Source: DASQUK01 sp963717085 (GTDB taxonomy: Bacteria; Actinomycetota; Acidimicrobiia; Acidimicrobiales; VFJN01). Taken from it: a stretch of 64,000 bases of DNA. The position numbers were made by a program, and so were the translations under genes. Where the stretch lies: contig CAVQVM010000019.1 of assembly GCA_963717085.1 (NCBI GenBank), positions 434,001 to 498,000 of the forward strand, in the 5' to 3' direction. Of the stretch, positions 1 through 7,080 are shown piece after piece (positions within the stretch are counted from its first letter, which is position 1; every line of letters starts with the position of its first letter). Below the pieces are notes generated by a model. It worked only from the letters and a program-made list of their open reading frames with translations, searched no databases and had not been told where the DNA came from.

Positions 1-361
1 CGTCGAACCCGTTGATCCCGATCACCGACTCGAACTGGCCGGCCATCGACGACTCGGCGGTGTCCTCGACGACCGAGGAGCTGCGGGCCACGAGCGCCCG
101 TTCGTCGCCACCGGCGCGCTCGAACGCCTCCTTCACCGCTGCGTGGCGGGCGGCGTCGGCTCCGCCATCGACGGCGTCGCAGAAGGCCGTGGTGAGGACG
201 ACGCCGGGCAGGGCGTTGAGCCCGGCGGCCGCGCCCTGTGCCAGAGCCGCCGACTTGCCGCCGGTGAGACCCGGGTCCTGCGCCACCTCATCCGCCAGAT
301 CGACGACGAACGGTCGTGCCGCTCCCACGTTGGGTGAATCGGCGACCATTCCTTGCGTCAT
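1..361 (-). CDS. PEP/pyruvate-binding (PPDK N-terminal-like) protein, cut by window edge
   Basis: About 120 residues are visible from an ATG at 361; the rest lies outside the window. Residues 33-37 (TGGKS) and about 92-110 (ARSSSVVEDTAESSMAGQF) match the N-terminal nucleotide-binding domain of phosphoenolpyruvate synthase / pyruvate phosphate dikinase, where the GGK lysine and the RSS..ED segment contact ATP. The phosphohistidine and PEP domains cannot be checked here. A GGAAC-type ribosome site lies just upstream. The gene follows the sensor kinase on the same strand after 52 bases, so it is probably the last gene of an operon with the kinase and the receiver-flavoprotein. Stand-alone rifampin phosphotransferase-like proteins share this domain and remain an alternative. 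Confidence 0.75.
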   Translation of the reverse strand, partial: MTQGMVADSPNVGAARPFVVDLADEVAQDPGLTGGKSAALAQGAAAGLNALPGVVLTTAFCDAVDGGADAARHAAVKEAFERAGGDERALVARSSSVVEDTAESSMAGQFESVIGINGFD

Positions 362-413
362 AGCGATGGTTCCTACACCGTTCACCGGATGTTTGCCACC
401 CTGTATCTCGTCA

Positions 414-1904
414 TTAGCTCTCGGTTGCATCGGGTTCTCGCAGGGGAAGGATGACCTGGAATCTGGTGTCGCCTGGCTCGGAGTCGAGTCGGATGTCGCC
501 GTGGTGCCTCCCGACGACGATCCGCCAGGCGATGTCGAGACCGAGGCCGGTTCCCTTGCCCATCGGCTTGGTGGTGAAGAACGGCTCGAAGATCCGGCTG
601 CGGACCTCGTCGGGTACGCCCGGTCCGGTGTCGCCGATCTCCACGACCAGGCGATCGTCGAGATCGGAACGGGTGCGCACAGTTAGCGTGCCGTGCCCCT
701 CCATGGCATCCACGGCATTGTCGATGAGGTTCGTCCACACCTGGTTCAGCTCGCCGGGGAAGGCGGCGATGTGCGGGAGGGATCGGTCGTAGTCCCGGAC
801 CACCTGGATGCTGTCGCCCAGCTTGTGGCCGAGCATGGTCAGCGTGGCGTCAAGGCCCTCGTGCACGTCGAACGTCTGCAGCGGGGCCCGGTCCATCTGG
901 GTGTACTGCTTGGCCGAGGAGAGCAGCGCTGATATGCGGCCGGCGGCGTCGGTGATCTCGTCCAGCAGGCCGTCGGATTCCAGGGAACGGACGGGGTACG
1001 CGAGGGCCGGACCGAGGTTCGGAGGCGGTACGACGTTGGCGACCTGCTTGACCCACTCCACGTCCAAGCCGGCTGCGACCAGTGTCGCTGCGACCTCCCA
1101 GCTGTCCTCCACGCCGTGGTCCTCGAGCCAGGTGGCGAGCTCGTCTTCGCGGTCGGACGACTCCATCGGCGACAGCTGCGTTGCATCCTTGCGGTGGTCG
1201 AGGGCCCATCCGGACAGGTCGGCGAGGGCCTCGAGCTGGCTGCCAGTGAGGTCGCTGCGGATCACCTTGCCGATCTCACCACGCATGCTGACCAGCCGTT
1301 CCCGCAGTGTGGCTGTGGCCCTCAGGACGGCCGCCACGGGGTTGTTCAGCTCGTGGGTCAGCCCGGCGGTCACCGAGCCGAGCGCCACCAGGCGCTCGTG
1401 CCGCTCGACGATGTTGCTGGCGTCGGCCCCCTGGGTTGCCGCGCCCTCCAGCAGGTGGGCAGCCATCGGGAACCACTTCCACACCGCCCGGCCGAAGTCC
1501 GCGGCGGGGATCTCGAACAGGCGGCACGGGGTCATGGCGCGGCCGGTGCTCAGGTACGCCTTGGGCACGTCCCGATCGGGCACGTAGGCGTCGAATGCGC
1601 CGGTGTAGGCGCCGTAGTAGTCGGTGCGGAACAGCTCGAGCTCACCGCCCTGCACGCGCTTGTACATCGCCAGCGTGCCCGAGAGCAGCACCATGAAGCA
1701 CGACGCCGGGGCGCCCTCGGCGTGGATCGTCGCACCCTCCGGGTACTCGACGATCCGGCCCCGCTCGGCCAGCCAGGCCAACTGGTCGTCGCTGAGCTCC
1801 TCGAACAGGAACAGCGTGCGCAGCTCCTCGGGCGTCAGCCGCTCGTGCTGCCCCGCCCCGAATCGCTCGGGTTTCGCGGTGGACAGCTGCTCGGGCTCGG
1901 TCAT
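414..1904 (-). CDS. Cyclic-nucleotide-binding-domain sensor histidine kinase
   Basis: 496 residues from an ATG at 1904, chosen over an in-frame ATG 93 bases upstream because AGGAG lies about 8 bases before it. Residues about 30-150 resemble a CRP/cNMP-binding beta-barrel, which senses a small ligand. The kinase core follows: H-box TAGLTHELNNP with His184, N-box near 387 (NQVWTNLIDNAVDAM), G1 near 425 (DTGPG), F-box FEPFF near 438 and G2 GKGTGLGL near 448. No membrane segment is seen, so it should be a soluble kinase. The gene just upstream on the same strand encodes a protein with a receiver domain, its likely phosphorylation partner. The ligand cannot be told from sequence. Confidence 0.88.
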   Translation of the reverse strand: MTEPEQLSTAKPERFGAGQHERLTPEELRTLFLFEELSDDQLAWLAERGRIVEYPEGATIHAEGAPASCFMVLLSGTLAMYKRVQGGELELFRTDYYGAYTGAFDAYVPDRDVPKAYLSTGRAMTPCRLFEIPAADFGRAVWKWFPMAAHLLEGAATQGADASNIVERHERLVALGSVTAGLTHELNNPVAAVLRATATLRERLVSMRGEIGKVIRSDLTGSQLEALADLSGWALDHRKDATQLSPMESSDREDELATWLEDHGVEDSWEVAATLVAAGLDVEWVKQVANVVPPPNLGPALAYPVRSLESDGLLDEITDAAGRISALLSSAKQYTQMDRAPLQTFDVHEGLDATLTMLGHKLGDSIQVVRDYDRSLPHIAAFPGELNQVWTNLIDNAVDAMEGHGTLTVRTRSDLDDRLVVEIGDTGPGVPDEVRSRIFEPFFTTKPMGKGTGLGLDIAWRIVVGRHHGDIRLDSEPGDTRFQVILPLREPDATES

Positions 1905-2025
1905 GAGCGCAGCTCCTGACAGGTCGACCGAGCGATCGACCCGGCTGGAGCCCGCTCGCCTCGTCGCCGCGAGGTGGACGGGTAGTGGGGTCGACAAGCC
2001 AGCGAGCCTGGCGACGATGGGGTGC

Positions 2026-2040
2026 GGGGGCGCAGCCCCC
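2026..2040 (-). terminator. GC-rich hairpin between the flavoprotein and kinase genes
   Basis: A perfect 6-bp stem (GGGGGC / GCCCCC) with a GCA loop lies in the 181-base gap between the two minus-strand genes. There is no T-run on either side, so it may attenuate or process the transcript rather than end it. Such hairpins are common in high-GC actinobacteria. Confidence 0.3.
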
Positions 2041-2085
2041 GGGGAAGGATTGTCACGAGGTCATCTCCACTCGGCGTAGCGGGGC

Positions 2086-3759
2086 TCATGAGCGGTCCAG
2101 GTAACTGTGCACGAGCTGGATGGCCATGGCACCCTCACCGACGGCGGAGGCAACCCGCTTCACCGAGTTGGCCCGCACGTCGCCGGCCGCGAACACGCCG
2201 GGCACGCTGGCCTCGAGGAAGTAGGGGTCGCGGTCGAAACCTCGAGGATGGGGACGGTGTCCGCCGCCGCGCAGGTCGGGGCCGGTGAGCACGAAGCCCC
2301 GCGGGTCGCGGTCGAGCACGCCCTCGAGCCACTCGGTCCGGGGCGCGGCGCCGATGAACACGAACAGGTAGCTGGCGGGGCGGGTCTCCTGCTTCCCGGT
2401 CGTGCTGTTGCAGACCGTGATCTGCTCCAGATGGTCGTCACCGTGGAGGGCGACCACGTCGGTGGTGACCCGGACCTCGATGTTGGGGATCTCGTCGATC
2501 TGGCGGATGAGGTAGTGGGACATCGACTTGTCGAGGCTGTCCGCCCGCACCAGCAGTGTGACCTGGCGGGCATGCCGGGACAGGAACACTGCCGCCTGTC
2601 CGGCCGAGTTGGCACCGCCGACGATGAAGATGTCGTCTCCGGCGCACGCGGAGGCCTCCGTCACCGCCGAGCCGTAGAACAACCCCCGCCCGGTCAGGCC
2701 TTCCGCTCCGGGCACGTCGAGGCGGCGGTACGCGATGCCGGTGGCCAGCAGCACGGCATGGGCCACGACCTCGCCGCCGTCGGCGAATCGAACCGCTCGG
2801 GACGACGCCCGCACGTCGAGGCCCACGACATCGCGCGTCGTCAGGACCTCGGCGCCGAACTTGTGGGCCTGCCGCCGGGCCCGGTCGGTGAGCTGGCTGC
2901 CCGTCACGCCGTCCGGGAATCCCAGGTAGTTCTCGATCCGGGAGCTCTGGCCCGCCTGGCCACCGGTGGCCTGGCGCTCGACCAGCACGGTGCGTAGGCC
3001 CTCCGACGCGGCATAGACGGCGGCTCCCAGGCCGGCGGGCCCCCCGCCGACGATGACGACGTCGTAGAAGTCGGTCGACGGCGTGGTCGAGAGGCCCACC
3101 TTGGCCGCCAGCTCGCCGACGCTCGGGTCGACCAGGTAGTCGCTGTCGGGCGTCACCACCAGCGGGATCTTGGTGACGTCGACCCCGGCGGCCGCAAGCA
3201 GGCGTTGACCCTCCGGTTCCTCACTGGTGACCCAGCGATAGGGCACCGAGTTGCGGGCCAGGAAGTCCCGGACTTCGAAGGATCGAGCCGACCACCGGTG
3301 CCCGACCACCTGCGTCTGAGTGGCCGGCTGCTCGTCGCTGTCCAGCCACATCTCGATGAGGCTGTCGACGACCGGGTAGAGCTTCTCCTCCGGCGGGTCC
3401 CACGGCTTGAGGAGGTAGTGGTCGAGGTCGACGACGTTGATCGCCTGGATGGCGGCATCGGTGTCGGCGTACGCCGTGAGGAGCGCCCGCCGGGCGTGGG
3501 GGAACAGGTCCATCGCTTCCTCGAGGAACTCCAGCCCGCTCATCTCGGGCATGCGATGGTCGGCCAGCAACACCGCAACCAGGTCGCCGCGCAGCTTGAG
3601 CTCTCGCAGCGTCTCCAGGGCCTGAGGACCGGACTCGGTCCGCACCACGCGGTAGTCCTCGCCATACTGGCGCCTGAGGTCCCGAGCGACCGCGCGGGAC
3701 ACTCCCGGATCGTCGTCGACGGTCAGCAGGATCGGCTTGCGCTCGGGCTCGGTCGCCAT
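2086..3759 (-). CDS. Response-regulator receiver fused to thioredoxin-reductase-like flavoprotein
   Basis: 557 residues from an ATG at 3759. Residues 10-125 form a receiver domain with acidic pocket DDD (15-17), phospho-acceptor Asp67 (LADHRMPEMSG) and the conserved Lys118 of LLKPW. Residues about 150-222 are a glutaredoxin-like linker without a CxxC. From 231 onward a pyridine-nucleotide-disulfide reductase fold begins (VVIVGGGPAG, GGQAG, ENYLGFPDG, IFIVGGANSAG). The redox CxxC of true thioredoxin reductase is absent; the matching stretch reads ASACAGDD. Fused response regulator/thioredoxin reductases are a known family, usually beside a sensor kinase, as here. Phosphorylation may gate a flavin-dependent NAD(P)H reaction; the electron acceptor is unknown. 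Confidence 0.88.
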   Translation of the reverse strand: MATEPERKPILLTVDDDPGVSRAVARDLRRQYGEDYRVVRTESGPQALETLRELKLRGDLVAVLLADHRMPEMSGLEFLEEAMDLFPHARRALLTAYADTDAAIQAINVVDLDHYLLKPWDPPEEKLYPVVDSLIEMWLDSDEQPATQTQVVGHRWSARSFEVRDFLARNSVPYRWVTSEEPEGQRLLAAAGVDVTKIPLVVTPDSDYLVDPSVGELAAKVGLSTTPSTDFYDVVIVGGGPAGLGAAVYAASEGLRTVLVERQATGGQAGQSSRIENYLGFPDGVTGSQLTDRARRQAHKFGAEVLTTRDVVGLDVRASSRAVRFADGGEVVAHAVLLATGIAYRRLDVPGAEGLTGRGLFYGSAVTEASACAGDDIFIVGGANSAGQAAVFLSRHARQVTLLVRADSLDKSMSHYLIRQIDEIPNIEVRVTTDVVALHGDDHLEQITVCNSTTGKQETRPASYLFVFIGAAPRTEWLEGVLDRDPRGFVLTGPDLRGGGHRPHPRGFDRDPYFLEASVPGVFAAGDVRANSVKRVASAVGEGAMAIQLVHSYLDRS

Positions 3760-3859
3760 GCAGGTATGGACGCTAACCGGCACCGAATCTGATCGCGCCT
3801 GGGCAGGGCCCCGATTTCGGCAATCATGAGGTCGATCGCGACACCGAAGGAGGGGCGCA

Positions 3860-4450
3860 ATGCCCATGGTTGAGCTGGGGCCGGCCGCGACGCGGATGGC
3901 CGACCTGATCGAGGGCGTGCCCGACGAGCTGCTCGGCGCGCCGACGCCGTGTCTTGACTACACACTCGGTGACCTGGTCGATCACATCCGGCGGCTCACG
4001 CTCGCGTTCACCGCCGCCGCCAAGAAGGACACTGCCGACATGACGTCCGGGAGGGCACCGGGTGACGCCTCGAGTCTCGGCGACGACTGGCGAACCCGGA
4101 TTCCGCGTGACCTGGCCAGCCTGGCGGAAGCCTGGCGCGACCCGGCGGCGTGGACGGGCATGACCATGGCCGGCGGCATCGACCTGCCGGGCGAGCTCGC
4201 CGGGATCATCGCCCTGGACGAGCTCGTGGTGCACGGCTGGGACGTGGCCCGGGCCAGCGGGCAGGACTTCGACCAGGACCGGGCGTCGCTCGAGGCGGTG
4301 TTCGGGTTCGTGAAGCAGTTCTCGGGCGCCGGGCAGGAGGCGGCACGAGAGGGGATGTTCGGGCCCGAGGTAGCCGTGCCCGAGGCCGCCCCACCGTTGG
4401 ACCGACTCATCGGGCTCACCGGCCGAGACCCCAACTGGTCACCCAACTGA
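3860..4450 (+). CDS. TIGR03086-type DinB/maleylpyruvate-isomerase-like protein
   Basis: 196 residues from an ATG at 3860 with AGGAGG seven bases upstream. The N-terminal half (GVPDELLGAPTPC, LGDLVDHIRRL) and the motif LDELVVHGWDVARA near residue 120 match the actinobacterial TIGR03086 family of DinB-like four-helix proteins, related to mycothiol-dependent maleylpyruvate isomerase. Histidines of the bundle (H38-like in VDHI and H in VVHGWD) would bind a metal in active members. The substrate is unknown. It is divergent from the receiver-flavoprotein gene across about 100 bases and lies 34 bases before a VOC-family gene, so the two may form a small detoxification or thiol-related transcript. 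Confidence 0.85.
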   Translation: MPMVELGPAATRMADLIEGVPDELLGAPTPCLDYTLGDLVDHIRRLTLAFTAAAKKDTADMTSGRAPGDASSLGDDWRTRIPRDLASLAEAWRDPAAWTGMTMAGGIDLPGELAGIIALDELVVHGWDVARASGQDFDQDRASLEAVFGFVKQFSGAGQEAAREGMFGPEVAVPEAAPPLDRLIGLTGRDPNWSPN

Positions 4451-4484
4451 CAGCAGCACCATCCCGACCTACGAGGAGCGCAGC

Positions 4485-4856
4485 ATGGACTGGAAGCTCG
4501 AGCTGGTGGCGGTCCCCGTCTCCGACGTCGATCGAGCGAAGGACTTCTACACCAACAAGGCAGGCTTCAACGTCGATCACGACCACACCGTCAGCGACGA
4601 GATCCGCTTCGTCCAGATGACCCCTCCCGGGTCCGCGTGCTCCATCGCGTTCGGCAAGGGGATCACGGAGACGGCGCCGGGCTCCGCGCAGGGCCTGCAG
4701 ATGGTCGTCGGGGACATCGAGGCCGCCCGCACCGAGCTCAACGAGCGGGGCGTCGAGACCGGCGAGGTCCAGAACTTCCCCTGGGGCCGGTTCGTCTTCT
4801 TCAGCGACCCGGACGGCAACGGCTGGGCCGTCCAGCAGCTCCCGCCTCGCGGCTGA
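4485..4856 (+). CDS. VOC (glyoxalase/bleomycin-resistance) family protein
   Basis: 123 residues from an ATG at 4485, preceded by GGAG six bases away. The single VOC module shows the usual opening (LVAVPVSDVDRAKDFYTNKAG), a central strand-rich segment and the closing FFSDPDGNGWAVQQLP. VOC proteins bind a metal at the barrel and act in isomerisation, ring cleavage or drug binding; single-module proteins like this dimerise to build the site. The metal residues appear only partly conserved, so the reaction cannot be assigned. It lies directly behind the TIGR03086 gene and is probably co-transcribed. Confidence 0.88.
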   Translation: MDWKLELVAVPVSDVDRAKDFYTNKAGFNVDHDHTVSDEIRFVQMTPPGSACSIAFGKGITETAPGSAQGLQMVVGDIEAARTELNERGVETGEVQNFPWGRFVFFSDPDGNGWAVQQLPPRG

Positions 4857-4972
4857 TCCGCGCCGACGGGCGCCGCTGAGGCGACGCCACCGCTGAGCCC
4901 GGGGCCACGGTTGGCCACGCCTATCGGACCCGCGGGGAAGTACGCTCATGGACGGGCTGCGCCGTCGATGCC

Positions 4973-5548
4973 GTGCCCGCCAGACGCAGGCGAGTAGCTG
5001 AGCCAGGCCTGGGGGGATCGGAGGATCGCGCGGCGGTGCGTGAGGATGCGCAGCCCCGGCGGTGGACGTGGCTCCGTCCGATACTGTTGCCGACCCTCAT
5101 CGCGACCGTCGTCGTCGGCACTGCGGTCGGCGCCCGCGCTTGGTTCGACACCCGCGACGAGATCGACCGTACGACGGCTGCGGTGCGGGACACCCGGGTC
5201 GAGCTCGCCGGCGCGCGACAGACCCTGGCCGGCGCGATCGCGGACCTCCGAGCGCAACGCGCGGCGCTGCACGCGGGCCTGGCGACACTCGACACCCGGG
5301 AGGGCGAGCGCGACGCGGCCGAGGGGGCACTGGCTACGGCCGAGAACCGGCTGGCCGAGCTGCGCGCCGAGCTCGCCGCGGCGACCGCTGACCTCGCGGA
5401 GCGCGAGAACCTGCTGCAGAGCCTCGACCGCTGCGTGCGCGGCGTCGTCGAGGGCCTGAACCAGGCGGCCGTCGGCGACATCGCCGGCCTCGACGCCACC
5501 CTGGCCGGCGTGGAGGACACGTGCGCCTCGGCAGGCGGGATCCTGTGA
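4973..5548 (+). CDS. Membrane-anchored coiled-coil protein, unknown function
   Basis: 191 residues from a GTG at 4973. A short basic N-terminus leads into one membrane segment at about residues 32-54 (LRPILLPTLIATVVVGTAVG), followed by about 110 residues of Ala/Leu/Glu/Arg-rich heptads that should form a long coiled coil, ending in a small C-terminal part with two cysteines (SLDRCVRG and EDTCASAG). I recognise no named family. Its stop codon overlaps the GTG of the next gene, which has the same anchor plus coiled-coil plan, so the two probably pair on the outer face of the membrane through their coils. Confidence 0.7.
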   Translation: MPARRRRVAEPGLGGSEDRAAVREDAQPRRWTWLRPILLPTLIATVVVGTAVGARAWFDTRDEIDRTTAAVRDTRVELAGARQTLAGAIADLRAQRAALHAGLATLDTREGERDAAEGALATAENRLAELRAELAAATADLAERENLLQSLDRCVRGVVEGLNQAAVGDIAGLDATLAGVEDTCASAGGIL

Positions 5549-6930
5549 CGGCCATCGAGGCAGTCGCGACCCGGCGCCACCCATCGCGCTCACGGGTTCT
5601 GGTGCTGGCCGTCTCCGTCCTCGCCATTGCGCTCGCCGGCACCTTCGCCGTCCGCTACGGACAGGCGCGGGCGAGGCTCGACCACGAGCGGGCCCGGCTA
5701 GCGGCGGCGACGGCACGCCTGGCGGACACCCGAGCCGAGCTCGACCGCACCCAGCGGCGAACCGCCCTCACGCGAGCCGGCGTCGATCTGGTGGGCGCCG
5801 AGATCGAGCTGGCCGTCGCCACCCGCACCTGGGTCGAGGGCGCCACCCGCAACACGCAGCAGGCGATCACCGGGGTGGAGGCGGACCGCACGGAGACCGA
5901 CACGGCACGATTCCTGGTCGCTGCCCACGCCAACGAGGTGAGGAGCTGTCTCGGCGGCGTCTCCATCGCGGTGGGCGCGAGTCGGGGCGGCGACGTCCAG
6001 TCGTCCGCCAGCGCGCTGCGCGGTGCGGCGGGCCCGTGCACGCGGACGCTGGCCTATGCGAGCGGTGCGAGGTTCCCCTACGACTTCGCCGACCCGTTCG
6101 TGCTGAGCGCCGAAGGCGCGTACTACGCCTACTCCACCAACGCCGGCGCCGGTGACATCCAGGTGATCCGCTCGCCCGATCTCGTCAACTGGGAACTGGT
6201 CGGCAACGGGCTGGTCGACGTGCCGCGCTGGGCGGCTGCCGATGCCACGTGGGCCCCGGCCGTGCTGGTGCGGGGCAACGGGTACGTCGCCTACTACACG
6301 GTGCGCCACGCGGCGTCGCAGCGGCAGTGCATCTCGCGGGCGGTTTCCGCCACGCCCGCCGGACCGTTCATCGACGACTCAACGGGACCCCTGGTCTGCC
6401 AGGCTGCAGACGGCGGATCGATCGATCCGAGCCCGTTCGTCGACGGCGGCGGCCGGGCGTACCTGCTCTGGAAGTCGGAGGGCCGCGGCGCCGCGCCGCC
6501 GACCATCTGGTCGCAGGAGCTCAATGCCGACGGCTTGGCGCTCACGGGCGCCGCCGCTGCGCTCCTGGTCGCCGACCGGGCCTTCGAGCGGGGCGTGATC
6601 GAGGCGCCCACCCTCGTTCACGAGGCGGGCGGCTACTACCTGTTGTACGCCGCCGCCGACTGGAACTCCCGTACCTACGCGGTTGCCTACGCGGGCTGCG
6701 CCGGACCCTCGGGGCCGTGCCTCAAGCCCGCTGACGGACGGGTGCTGATGTCCGGGCGCCGGCTGGCGGGACCCGGTGGGGCCGAGGTGTTCCGCGATGG
6801 TGGCAGCAGCCCCTGGGTGGCGTTCCACGCCTTCTCGGAGCCTGACGTCGGGTACCCCAGCAGCCGCTACCTCCACCTCGCCCGGCTGCGGGTCGTCGAC
6901 GGTCGGATCGTCCTCGATGCCACGACCTAG
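5545..6930 (+). CDS. Membrane-anchored coiled coil fused to GH43-like glycosidase domain
   Basis: 461 residues from a GTG at 5545, which overlaps the preceding TGA (GTGA); an in-frame GTG at 5521 is the alternative. One membrane helix at about 17-37 (VLVLAVSVLAIALAGTFAV) and a coiled coil to about residue 100 precede a five-bladed beta-propeller of the glycoside hydrolase 43 type. The three expected acidic residues are visible: Asp183 (FADPF), Asp294 (SIDPSPF) and Glu353 (VIEAPT), with repeated blade motifs such as GYVAYYTV and GYYLLYAA. GH43 enzymes cleave arabinose- or xylose-containing glycans, suggesting action outside the cell on a wall arabinan or environmental polysaccharide. The fusion to a TM-coiled-coil stalk, matched by the upstream gene, is unusual. 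Confidence 0.8.
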   Translation: MTAIEAVATRRHPSRSRVLVLAVSVLAIALAGTFAVRYGQARARLDHERARLAAATARLADTRAELDRTQRRTALTRAGVDLVGAEIELAVATRTWVEGATRNTQQAITGVEADRTETDTARFLVAAHANEVRSCLGGVSIAVGASRGGDVQSSASALRGAAGPCTRTLAYASGARFPYDFADPFVLSAEGAYYAYSTNAGAGDIQVIRSPDLVNWELVGNGLVDVPRWAAADATWAPAVLVRGNGYVAYYTVRHAASQRQCISRAVSATPAGPFIDDSTGPLVCQAADGGSIDPSPFVDGGGRAYLLWKSEGRGAAPPTIWSQELNADGLALTGAAAALLVADRAFERGVIEAPTLVHEAGGYYLLYAAADWNSRTYAVAYAGCAGPSGPCLKPADGRVLMSGRRLAGPGGAEVFRDGGSSPWVAFHAFSEPDVGYPSSRYLHLARLRVVDGRIVLDATT

Positions 6931-6993
6931 GCCGTCGGTGCCGAGGCTTGGGGTTCCGACCCGGCGAGGTCGAGGTCATGGGTTCCGCAATCG

Positions 6994-7080
6994 GGACCTA
7001 TTGCCTCGAGCTCGGGTCGGCGGAACCTATTGCCTCGAGCTCGCGTCTGCAGAACCCATTGCCTCGGGTCGGGTCCCCGT
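6994..7080. repeat. Three-copy 29-bp tandem repeat
   Basis: The segment ACC(T/C)ATTGCCTCG recurs at exact 29-base steps (CCTATTGCC at 6997 and 7026, CCCATTGCC at 7055), with G-rich spacers that vary slightly. It lies in the convergent gap after the GH43 gene and runs into the last 50 bases of the molybdopterin oxidoreductase gene, so part of it is translated. It is too short and too divergent to be a CRISPR array. Confidence 0.7.

Noticed and set aside
6994..7080. Possible CRISPR array (29-bp period)
   Set aside because: The repeated part is nearly the whole unit, there are no unique spacers, and no cas gene is present.
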